Of a stretch of 49,245 nucleotides of DNA, positions 26,303 to 33,566 are shown in pieces; within the stretch, counting starts at the first letter, position 1, and each line of letters starts with the position of its first letter. The notes below the pieces were generated by a model, which made no database searches, was not told the origin of the DNA, and was given only the letters and a program-made list of their open reading frames with translations. Position numbers and translations under genes: made by a program. The stretch is from NCBI GenBank assembly GCA_029882995.1, contig JAOUJV010000008.1:1-49245 (forward strand), written 5' to 3'. Origin of the DNA: Gammaproteobacteria bacterium. GTDB lineage: Bacteria > Pseudomonadota > Gammaproteobacteria > DAOVJZ01.

Positions 26303-27700
26303 GTGAATAAAAAAACAGCCATATATGATTCTCCTGCCAGCAAGGATATTTCAATTGAAAAATTAGTTGAAATATTTAAAGGCCTTGGTGTTAGTCGAGT
26401 TTTGTATAAATCATTATCCCCCAATGACAATAGCAAGAACCAGCCTTATCTGGCAGGCCATCTTACAGACTTAGGCTTTATTCCTACAGGCGAAATCACT
26501 GAATCCAAATCCACTTCTGGTAAAACCAAAGATCCAAAACGACAAATAAAATATACAGCCTCTCTTGATTATTCCTGGGTTTCTTCAGATGGACAATTAT
26601 TTACAGCCCCGGATGCAAAGCTTATTTATTACCCGCAATATCCTGAAGTCAGGCTTTCCGGTTTTGTTACCAAATGCAATTTTGATATGGGCGGTTGGAT
26701 GGATCCTTTAAAAAAAGGAAGAAGCTCTGGCCGGGTTTTGTTTTTCGGTCTAAAGGATACAGGTGAAATATTGGCTTACCTGGCTGTACCTGATACCCGT
26801 ATTGCAAAAGAAATACATGATTATCCCTCAGTTACTGTAAGTGGTGTTTTTAATGAAATTGCCTTGATACAAAGTGATCGTACAGGTGATTCAAAAGATA
26901 TTCTGATTTCCGAGTTATGCCGAATTCATCAAAAAGAGTGGATTGCTGGTAAAAAACTTAATCCAGATAGAACGTTTAAGGAATATAAGGCACAAAATGG
27001 TGGCGGGTATACGATGGAGGCTGAACTTGGCATTATACCGAACGGTATTGCCGAGCCTGATTTTATGGGGTGGGAAATCAAACAGTTTGGCGTAAAAAAA
27101 TGCCACCTGATTAACAGCAAGCCATTGACAGTCATGACGCCTGAGCCTGATGGTGGTTTTTATGTTGAACAAGGTGTTGAAGCTTTTGTTCGCAAGTATG
27201 GATACACCTCAACTGACAAGCCCGATAGATATGATTTTACTGGTCGTCATTTTTCAGGAACGGTTTGTGATAAATCAGGGTTGCTTCTTGTAACACAAGG
27301 TTATGATCCTGAAACCGACACGATTACGGATGGAGGAGGTAGTATTGCCCTTTTGGATAATAAAGGTAATCCAGCATCAATATGGACATTTGCCAAGATT
27401 ATGGCGCACTGGAAAAGAAAACATGCAAAGGCGGCATATATTCCATCACTTTCCAGAAATGAATCTGATAAATCCCGCTGTTATTCATACTGCAATAATG
27501 TTCGCCTTTTTGAGGGAACAACCTTTAACAAACTGCTTAAAGGTATTGCAGAGAATCACGTTTATTATGATCCAGGTATTAATATTAAAAATGCTGATAC
27601 AAAGCCTGTTTCAAAAAGACGGAGCCAGTTCAGGATAAAATCATCAGAATTACACCACCTGTACCATTCTCAGGAAGATATAGACGTTTTGAAGCCGTAA
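26303..27700 (+). CDS. MvaI/BcnI-family type II restriction endonuclease
   Basis: The 465-residue protein has an unrecognised N-terminal part (1-195), then the MvaI/BcnI catalytic core with EAELGIIPNGIAEPDFMGWEIK. The catalytic set E239, D253, E258, K260 has exactly the spacing recalled for MvaI (E36, D50, E55, K57). MvaI cuts CC^WGG and BcnI CC^SGG as monomers. The adjacent Dcm-type methylase favours CCWGG. The start is a GTG at 26303 with no strong ribosome site, so the N terminus is uncertain. It is about twice the length of MvaI because of the N-terminal extension. Confidence 0.82.
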   Translation: MNKKTAIYDSPASKDISIEKLVEIFKGLGVSRVLYKSLSPNDNSKNQPYLAGHLTDLGFIPTGEITESKSTSGKTKDPKRQIKYTASLDYSWVSSDGQLFTAPDAKLIYYPQYPEVRLSGFVTKCNFDMGGWMDPLKKGRSSGRVLFFGLKDTGEILAYLAVPDTRIAKEIHDYPSVTVSGVFNEIALIQSDRTGDSKDILISELCRIHQKEWIAGKKLNPDRTFKEYKAQNGGGYTMEAELGIIPNGIAEPDFMGWEIKQFGVKKCHLINSKPLTVMTPEPDGGFYVEQGVEAFVRKYGYTSTDKPDRYDFTGRHFSGTVCDKSGLLLVTQGYDPETDTITDGGGSIALLDNKGNPASIWTFAKIMAHWKRKHAKAAYIPSLSRNESDKSRCYSYCNNVRLFEGTTFNKLLKGIAENHVYYDPGINIKNADTKPVSKRRSQFRIKSSELHHLYHSQEDIDVLKP

Positions 27701-27736
27701 TCAGGCTAAAATTTACTTGTTGCAAAAGGGACAAAA

Positions 27737-27766
27737 AAGGGAAATAATTACCTCAATATTTCCCTT
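27737..27766. promoter_or_regulatory. Inverted repeat upstream of Dcm-type methylase gene
   Basis: AAGGGAAATA (27737-27746) and TATTTCCCTT (27757-27766) are a perfect 10-base inverted repeat with a 10-base spacer, ending 20 bases before the methylase ATG. The methylase has an N-terminal helix-turn-helix, and C5 methylases such as M.SsoII repress their own operon through such sites. No T tract follows, which argues against a terminator for the nuclease gene. Confidence 0.5.
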
Positions 27767-27786
27767 ATATAACAAGAAGAATAATT

Positions 27787-29040
27787 ATGGATGCAAAGGT
27801 CACTACCCGCAACTTACTCAAGATTGCAATGGAACGTTACTCACCAGTTGATATTGCCAGAAAGCTGAATGTTACCCCTAAGACGGTTCGAAATTGGGAG
27901 GTTAGGGAAGATGGGCCTCCAGAATATCGTACATCTCAGCTGCAGGGATTACTGTTTGGTAATGAACCATCTAATGAAGGTGACTTTACCTTTATTGATC
28001 TGTTCGCAGGAATTGGTGGAATGCGTAAGGGGTTTGAGAAGAATGGTGGAAAATGTGTTTTTACCAGTGAGTGGGATAAATACGCAATAAAGACCTATTG
28101 TGACAATTTTAAAGTCGATCATCAGATTGTCGGAGATATAACGCAGGTATCTGAAAAGGATATTCCAGATCACGACGTACTCCTTGCCGGTTTTCCGTGT
28201 CAGCCGTTTTCAATTGCGGGTGTTTCTAAAAAAAATTCCTTGGGAAGAAAACATGGTTTTAAGGACAAGACACAGGGAACACTGTTTTTTGATGTTAAAA
28301 GAATCATAAAAGAAAAACAGCCGAAAGCCTTCTTGCTGGAAAATGTCAAAAACCTCAAAAGCCATGATAAAGGAAGAACATTCCAGGTTATCCAGGAAAC
28401 ACTACAGGATGAACTGGGTTATAGAATTTTCCCAATGGTTGTAGACGGCAAGGGTTTTGTACCCCAGCATCGTGAACGTATATATATTGTAGGCTTCAGA
28501 GAAGATACTGATTTTTCCTGGGATGCATTCAGAAAAGTAAAGAAAGATAAAATGGTAATGGATGATATCTTTCATTCACAGGATGGCTCTGAAAAACCAG
28601 AAAAGGACTACACAACAGGAAAGTATGCCAAGGTAAACGAAAAATATATTCTCAGCGATAAACTCTGGCAATATCTTTATGACTATGCGGCCAAGCACAA
28701 GGCTAAAGGTAATGGTTTTGGTTACGGTATGGTAACGAAGAATAGTGTTGCCAGGACCTTGTCAGCAAGATACTACAAGGATGGTTCAGAAATACTTGTA
28801 TCAAGAGGTCGTGGTAATCCGCGCAGATTAACGCCAAGAGAATGTGCGCGGCTTATGGGTTATCCAGACAGTTTTAATATTCCAGTTTCAGACACCCAGG
28901 CCTACAAGCAGTTTGGTAATTCGGTTGTTATGCCTGTCATTGCCGAGATTGCCAGAATCATGAAGCCACACATTATTGAACTTAAGGAAGAGGAAGCAGA
29001 AGCAATTCATCAGGGAAGGCTGGCATTGGCCAGTGGTTGA
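27787..29040 (+). CDS. dcm: Dcm-type DNA cytosine-5 methyltransferase
   Basis: The 417-residue enzyme has a small helix-turn-helix-like N terminus (SPVDIARKLNVTPKTVRNW, residues 19-37), then all C5 methylase motifs: DLFAGIGG (71-78), PCQPFS with the catalytic cysteine (137-142), ENVK (185-188) and QHRERIYIVG (227-236). Long stretches, including GVSKKNSLGR and the target-recognition region ARYYKDGSEIL and GNGFGYGMV, match E. coli Dcm closely, so the target is probably CCWGG with the inner C methylated. It lies between the MvaI-like nuclease and vsr and overlaps vsr by 8 bases. Confidence 0.92.
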   Translation: MDAKVTTRNLLKIAMERYSPVDIARKLNVTPKTVRNWEVREDGPPEYRTSQLQGLLFGNEPSNEGDFTFIDLFAGIGGMRKGFEKNGGKCVFTSEWDKYAIKTYCDNFKVDHQIVGDITQVSEKDIPDHDVLLAGFPCQPFSIAGVSKKNSLGRKHGFKDKTQGTLFFDVKRIIKEKQPKAFLLENVKNLKSHDKGRTFQVIQETLQDELGYRIFPMVVDGKGFVPQHRERIYIVGFREDTDFSWDAFRKVKKDKMVMDDIFHSQDGSEKPEKDYTTGKYAKVNEKYILSDKLWQYLYDYAAKHKAKGNGFGYGMVTKNSVARTLSARYYKDGSEILVSRGRGNPRRLTPRECARLMGYPDSFNIPVSDTQAYKQFGNSVVMPVIAEIARIMKPHIIELKEEEAEAIHQGRLALASG

Positions 29041-29479
29041 TGTTGTAGATAAAAAGACCCGTAGCCGGATGATGTCTGGCATACGTAGCGAGAACACGAA
29101 ACCTGAAATTGTCTCGCGAAAGGCCCTTCACCATCTTGGCTACAGATTCAGGTTGGGTAGCAGGATTGGAAAAATAAAGCCCGATATTGTTCTTAGTAAA
29201 TATAAAGTCGCTATTTTTACCCATGGCTGCTATTGGCATCAGCACAAAGGCTGTAAACTGGCTTATTCTGACAGGTCCTATTCAAAGGAATGGTTAAAAA
29301 AATTCAGTGATAACAAAGCCAGAGATGAAAGTGTCACTAATCAGTTGCTAGATAAGGGTTGGAGAGTTGTTATATTATGGGAATGCGTAACTCGTAAGGA
29401 AGATATATTTATCAAAAAAATTAGTCAGCTCGACAAATGGATAAAAAATAATAAAAAAGATTATATTGAATTCGGATAA
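29033..29479 (+). CDS. vsr: Very short patch repair endonuclease (Vsr)
   Basis: The 148-residue protein aligns from its first residues with E. coli Vsr (VDVVDKKTRSRMMSGIRSEN against ADVHDKATRSKNM). It has the catalytic PDIVLSKYKVAIFTHGCYWH block with the key aspartate, histidines and zinc cysteines, and the later GWRVVILWEC. It nicks 5' of T in T:G mismatches that arise when 5-methylcytosine deaminates, so it protects sites of the upstream methylase. I start at GTG 29033, which gives the family's normal N terminus and an 8-base overlap with dcm, like the overlap in E. coli. Confidence 0.92.
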   Translation: MVDVVDKKTRSRMMSGIRSENTKPEIVSRKALHHLGYRFRLGSRIGKIKPDIVLSKYKVAIFTHGCYWHQHKGCKLAYSDRSYSKEWLKKFSDNKARDESVTNQLLDKGWRVVILWECVTRKEDIFIKKISQLDKWIKNNKKDYIEFG

Positions 29480-29485
29480 CACGAA

Positions 29486-29629
29486 ATGTCCTACCTAAGT
29501 ATCTTCATTAACGACAAACTCGCCTTCGAGTATGATCTTTCAAAAACACTCGATGACAGCCAGCTTGCGTTTCTCGACAAGATGGATAGTGTAACTACCG
29601 CAGTTGTGGCTGTAATTGAGCATGTGTGA
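29486..29629 (+). pseudogene. Truncated 5' copy of the 110-residue gene at 33068
   Basis: The first 34 codons (29486-29587) match the start of the complete gene at 33068 at roughly nine of ten bases (MSYLSIFINDKLAFEYDLSK against MSYLSIFINDQLAFEHDLSK). Homology stops abruptly after DKMD. Thirteen unrelated codons then lead to a stop. Upstream bases do not match. It is therefore a 5' fragment left by an old duplication or insertion. Confidence 0.85.
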
Positions 29630-29656
29630 CACTCGTTATTTTATGGGGATATATAA

Positions 29657-29833
29657 TTGGAAAATGAATACTTTTCTTTAATTTGTGCATATCGTGAAAA
29701 ATTTGATGAAGGCCCACCTACTTGGGAGTTAACTCAAGAGGAAGCTATGCAGAAAATGAAAGAGGCACTAAAAACAGGTGAAAAAATGAAAGGGTTTGAT
29801 ATGAGCAAGTTGCCACCGGACACATTGTTATGA
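29657..29833 (+). CDS. 58-residue protein coupled to the GIY-YIG nuclease
   Basis: A TTG start at 29657 follows GGGGA by about 7 bases. The product is acidic and helical (ELTQEEAMQKMKEALKTGE, ending GFDMSKLPPDTLL). Its stop overlaps the ATG of the nuclease gene as ATGA, the classic coupling signal. I do not recognise the family. Size, charge and coupling to a nuclease fit an antitoxin or accessory subunit, but that is inference. Confidence 0.55.
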   Translation: MENEYFSLICAYREKFDEGPPTWELTQEEAMQKMKEALKTGEKMKGFDMSKLPPDTLL

Positions 29834-30291
29834 GTATTAAATTTGATTCAATTATTAAAGAGGTTAAAGAAAAATATACACAATTAGTGTTGTCGAAAAA
29901 ATTCAAATATTCTGATTTACCTAAAAGACTTCCTTCAGCAGGCATTTATTTCTTTTCTGAGGATGGAATCCCTCTCTATGTGGGGAGGACAAATAACCTA
30001 AAAAAAAGACTGCAGTACCATACTCGTAACAACCATAACCAGGCAACATTTGCTTTTCTTCTGGCAAGACATGAAACTGGAAATATCAAAGCCTCATATA
30101 CTAAAAAAGGTTCGCGTTCAGATTTATTAAAAGATAATGTTTTTAGAGAGGCGTTTGATAGAGCTCGTGAACGCATTTGCCATATGGATATTCAGTTTGT
30201 TGAGGAGTCTGACCCGATAAACCAAACAATTCTGGAGGTTTATGCTGCATTTGAATCAGGAGCTAAATATAATAATTTTGACAACCATTAA
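29830..30291 (+). CDS. GIY-YIG nuclease family protein
   Basis: The 153-residue protein has the superfamily motifs: GIY at residues 38-40, LYVGRTNNLKKRL with YVG at 50-52 and the catalytic-type arginine following, and a late glutamate in ILEVYAAFESG. It is a stand-alone GIY-YIG domain with an extra helical N terminus, so it is neither UvrC nor a homing endonuclease. The start overlaps the upstream 58-residue gene by ATGA. A 57-base gap leads to the next nuclease gene. The substrate is unknown; the setting suggests phage defence. Confidence 0.8.
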   Translation: MSIKFDSIIKEVKEKYTQLVLSKKFKYSDLPKRLPSAGIYFFSEDGIPLYVGRTNNLKKRLQYHTRNNHNQATFAFLLARHETGNIKASYTKKGSRSDLLKDNVFREAFDRARERICHMDIQFVEESDPINQTILEVYAAFESGAKYNNFDNH

Positions 30292-30348
30292 GCAAGATAT
30301 TGTTTAATTTTTTGCAATTGTGTGGAGCTAAATTACAGGGGTATTTAA

Positions 30349-31407
30349 ATGGCAATTTATCAAATTAATAATGAGAAAATAATTCCCATTAAAGAAACCT
30401 CGTTTGCAGAACGTGGTTTAAAAGAGAGAACAGATCTCCAGCGTCTTCTCAAACAACAGGTCGAGATAATATCACCTGATACCTTGGTCATTTCAGAAGA
30501 ATTTGGCGAATGGGATGAAAGCAGGCGTCGCATTGATATCCTTGCTATTGATAAGGCAGCAAACATTGTTGTTATAGAACTTAAACGCACAGAAGATGGT
30601 GGCCATATGGAGTTGCAAGCAATTCGATATGCTGCCATGGTTTCCACGCTTACTTTTGAACGAGTTATTGAGATATACAGTAAATATCTTGGTGCAAACA
30701 ATATAGAAGGTGATGCCAGAGAGAAAATTCTCGATTTCCTTGAATGGGAAGAAGCGGATGAAGATCAGTTCGCACAGGATGTTCGAATTGTTTTGGCATC
30801 TGCAGAGTTCTCAAAAGAATTAACTACAGCAGTGATGTGGCTTAATGAAAGGAATCTGGATATTCGTTGTGTTCGTCTTAAACCATATAAAGATGGTGAT
30901 CGTACGTTACTAGATGTACAGACTGTTATCCCACTCCCTGAAGCAGAAGACTACCAGGTTAAAATAAGAGAAAAACAGCAAAAAGAAAGGCAATCTCGGC
31001 GAACTAATAGGGATACTACACGTTATGATGTCACAATTAATGGTGCAACAGTTGCTAATCAACCTAAGAGAGGCGTGATGTTTCATGTTATTAAGCCCAT
31101 TATTGATTCTGGTGTCACTCCTGAAAAAGTTGCCGAAATAATTTCTTGGCGAAAGAATAATCTTTTCTATAGTTTTGATGAGGAATTAGATGAAGAACAG
31201 GTGAGCACCATATTAATGGAAGAAGATAAAGGTGGAATTATTCCAAAACCAAGGCGTTATTTCAGTAAGGAAGATGAGTTGTTTCATGTGAATGGTAAAA
31301 CCTACATTTTGACAAACCAATGGGGTGATCGAACTATTGAGGCTGTTGATATACTAAGTAAAGCTTTTTCTAAATTGAATATAAAAGTAGAGCCTGTCTC
31401 AGAATAA
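30349..31407 (+). CDS. NucS-like PD-(D/E)XK nuclease
   Basis: The 352-residue protein has a DUF91/NucS-like core: SRRRIDILAIDKAANIVVIELKR, giving D63, E77-x-K79, with the helix GGHMELQAIRYAAMVSTL after it. That core is found in nucleases acting on branched or mismatched DNA and in restriction-like proteins. A basic linker (about 205-225) leads to a C-terminal domain with repeated short segments that I do not recognise. It lies 13 bases upstream of the NERD gene and probably shares its transcript. Confidence 0.72.
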   Translation: MAIYQINNEKIIPIKETSFAERGLKERTDLQRLLKQQVEIISPDTLVISEEFGEWDESRRRIDILAIDKAANIVVIELKRTEDGGHMELQAIRYAAMVSTLTFERVIEIYSKYLGANNIEGDAREKILDFLEWEEADEDQFAQDVRIVLASAEFSKELTTAVMWLNERNLDIRCVRLKPYKDGDRTLLDVQTVIPLPEAEDYQVKIREKQQKERQSRRTNRDTTRYDVTINGATVANQPKRGVMFHVIKPIIDSGVTPEKVAEIISWRKNNLFYSFDEELDEEQVSTILMEEDKGGIIPKPRRYFSKEDELFHVNGKTYILTNQWGDRTIEAVDILSKAFSKLNIKVEPVSE

Positions 31408-31420
31408 ACGCAATATAAGA

Positions 31421-32467
31421 ATGATCATAAAAAACAAAGACGGATGCCAGGATCAGATCGACTATTTATCAGATCTGATGGAGCGAGATTTACCCGCAGA
31501 CAAAAAAGGTCTTATTGAACGCGAACTAAAAAATCTTTATTCAGGCAAAAAGGGAGAGGAAACATCTGCCTATTATCTAGATTTTGATTTAAAGAAGACC
31601 AAGAATTGGGCGTTAATCCATGACCTCCGTATTGAGCATGATGGCGATGTGGCACAAATAGACCATTTACTGATTGGTAGAATGATGGATATTTATGTTA
31701 TTGAATCAAAGAATTTTAATTATGGTGTTTCTATATCAGATGATGGGGATTTTAGTTTTTTTTATAAAAAAAAACCCTATGCAATTCCATCGCCGATAAC
31801 ACAAAACGATCGACACATCCGGTTGTTGGATAAATTTCTAACAGATAATGATTTGTTGCCTAAAAGACTCGGTATTACATTAAAGCCATATTATCGAAAT
31901 ATTGTTCTTATTTCGCCCACATCGAGGTTAACCAAGCCTAAAAAGGGTATTTATGACTGTAGCACCGTAATGAAGGCAGATAAATTCACGGAACGATTGA
32001 ATCTTGATCTTGATGAAAATTCATTAAAAAATATGGTGGGAATGGCAAAGATAATATCTCAGAAGAGCTTATGTGAATTTGCTGAGAAGTTGGCGTTATT
32101 ACATAAACCAGTCACCATCGATTATGTTGCCAAGTTTGGTTTGAAAGATTCCAGTAATGTTGTTACTGAATTGGTGGACGATTATCATGTTAATCCTCCC
32201 TTATGTCCTAAATGCAATAAAGAAATGGTTGTCCGCAACACTAAAAAAGGGAAGAATATTGGAAAAAAGTTCTGGGGGTGTTCAGATTTCCCGACGTGTC
32301 GTGGTGTTATTGATATTACCCTACCTGATACATCATCTCCTTTATGTCCTAAATGTGGTGAGAATATGGTAAAGCGGACATCTAAAAAAGGGAAAAATAT
32401 AGGAAAAGAATTTTGGGGATGTTGTAAGTTTCCTAAATGTTTTGGTTCAATTCAGATAGAGAGCTAA
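31421..32467 (+). CDS. NERD nuclease-like protein with two topoisomerase zinc ribbons
   Basis: The 348-residue protein starts with a NERD domain: GKKGEE (residues 42-47), AQIDHLLI with D81, and VIESKNF with E95-x-K97, a PD-(D/E)XK relative. The C terminus has two tandem copies of the topoisomerase-type zinc finger, each C-PKC...FWGC...C (starting LCPKCNKEM and LCPKCGENM). Zinc ribbons of this type bind single-stranded DNA. The preceding gene is 13 bases away. A truncated GFA-family gene begins only 2 bases after its stop. Confidence 0.82.
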   Translation: MIIKNKDGCQDQIDYLSDLMERDLPADKKGLIERELKNLYSGKKGEETSAYYLDFDLKKTKNWALIHDLRIEHDGDVAQIDHLLIGRMMDIYVIESKNFNYGVSISDDGDFSFFYKKKPYAIPSPITQNDRHIRLLDKFLTDNDLLPKRLGITLKPYYRNIVLISPTSRLTKPKKGIYDCSTVMKADKFTERLNLDLDENSLKNMVGMAKIISQKSLCEFAEKLALLHKPVTIDYVAKFGLKDSSNVVTELVDDYHVNPPLCPKCNKEMVVRNTKKGKNIGKKFWGCSDFPTCRGVIDITLPDTSSPLCPKCGENMVKRTSKKGKNIGKEFWGCCKFPKCFGSIQIES

Positions 32468-32469
32468 CA

Positions 32470-32544
32470 ATGAATGAGGCAACGCTAAAAGGCTCATGCC
32501 TATGCGATTCTGTCCAATACGAAGTCATCGGCGAGGCACAATAG
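32470..32544 (+). pseudogene. Truncated GFA-family gene fragment
   Basis: The 24 codons from ATG 32470 read MNEATLKGSCLCDSVQYEVI and resemble the start of the complete GFA-family gene at 37723 (MPATLKGSCLCGSVQYEVTG), with roughly four of five bases shared. A stop (TAG) follows GEAQ, before the zinc-binding CxC-x2-C block, so no functional protein can result. Confidence 0.8.
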
Positions 32545-32588
32545 CTGCCCGCTAGACGGACATTTTTACAAAAAATACGGGGGTTTTT

Positions 32589-33005
32589 ATGACAGAAGAA
32601 CAGGCCCAACAGATTGCAGAGCAGTGGTTAGCGCAAGTGGTTGAAACTGCCGGGCAAAGAGACCTTAAGGCGCATATGGGGATGATATCAACCCATGTTA
32701 GCGTTCAGGGTGTTCCCGGCTTTGATAACATTGATTACGATATCTGGTACAAGCAGTGCAAACATCAGTTTGAACATGCCATGATAAAAAGCATTGCCTA
32801 CAAGGGCTTTAACCATATCAGTGCAACGGAGACTCAGATCGTATTCACTGTTTATGAAACAGTGGTGGGGACTGATGGCACGCTGAATGAACAGATTGTC
32901 GAGATGTCGCTGGAAAAAGAAGACGATGGTGTATGGCGTCTGGTGCAGGAGCGAGTGCTTATCGAGAATGATGCGATGAGAAATCATGAAACAAAGGAAT
33001 CGTAG
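32589..33005 (+). CDS. NTF2-like (SnoaL-type) small protein
   Basis: The 138-residue soluble protein has the layout of the NTF2-like cone fold: a first helix (EEQAQQIAEQWLAQVVETA), a strand, a short second helix (YDIWYKQCKHQFEHAM), and then alternating strands ending in GVWRLVQERVLIEND. No catalytic residues can be assigned. It lies 45 bases after the truncated GFA fragment and is followed by a GGGTCAGA motif at 33014. The fold call is moderate. Confidence 0.5.
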   Translation: MTEEQAQQIAEQWLAQVVETAGQRDLKAHMGMISTHVSVQGVPGFDNIDYDIWYKQCKHQFEHAMIKSIAYKGFNHISATETQIVFTVYETVVGTDGTLNEQIVEMSLEKEDDGVWRLVQERVLIENDAMRNHETKES

Positions 33006-33067
33006 AAATAGTTGGGTCAGAGTAAAAATTCACACAACCAACAAGATTGTTTAAGAGAAGTATAAAA

Positions 33068-33400
33068 ATGTCATACCTAAGTATTTTCATTAACGACCAG
33101 CTCGCCTTCGAGCATGATCTTTCAAAATCACTTGATGCCAATCAGCTTGCGTTTCTCGACAAGATGGATGGGGATATGGATCGTGGTTTCAGGATTTCTG
33201 GCGAGATGATCAGTGAGCCGGATGCAAAACAAAAGGCGACCTTTGTTGCGATGAACCTGCTGCGTGCCCTGCAACAGGAAGATGATGCCAAGATTGCGGT
33301 TGCCTGTGCCTATATTGGTCATCGTTTGCCGCATGTGATTGAGGTGCGTGCCAGTGATCAGGGTGATCGTATTCATATCGAGTTTGTCGAAGAGCATTAA
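33068..33400 (+). CDS. Conserved 110-residue protein of unknown function
   Basis: The protein starts MSYLSIFINDQLAFEHDLSK and is soluble and mildly acidic, with an alpha-helical centre (KQKATFVAMNLLRALQQ) and a C-terminal strand pair. I do not recognise the family. It is likely real because a decayed partial copy of its 5' end exists at 29486-29629 and the substitutions between them often fall on third codon positions. I chose the ATG at 33068, not the upstream alternative at 33047, because the duplicate also begins there. Confidence 0.65.
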   Translation: MSYLSIFINDQLAFEHDLSKSLDANQLAFLDKMDGDMDRGFRISGEMISEPDAKQKATFVAMNLLRALQQEDDAKIAVACAYIGHRLPHVIEVRASDQGDRIHIEFVEEH

Positions 33401-33566
33401 GGCTAATAACGCCGGTTCGAAGTAGCACTGTTAGTACGTAACACCGTGAATTCATTGATTATAAATTCGCTGTCGCATTCTATTCTGATTTTAAACCAGC
33501 CGGTTTTGACCCTTCTCGCCATTCCCTTTATATTGTTTTCTCATAACAACAACACGGGGGAGTGGT

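Noticed and set aside
29486-29629. A real 47-residue gene
   Set aside because: It is a clear 5' fragment of the gene at 33068 followed by unrelated codons.
12055-33005. A prophage or integrative element
   Set aside because: No integrase, structural phage gene, transfer gene or paired attachment sites could be seen.
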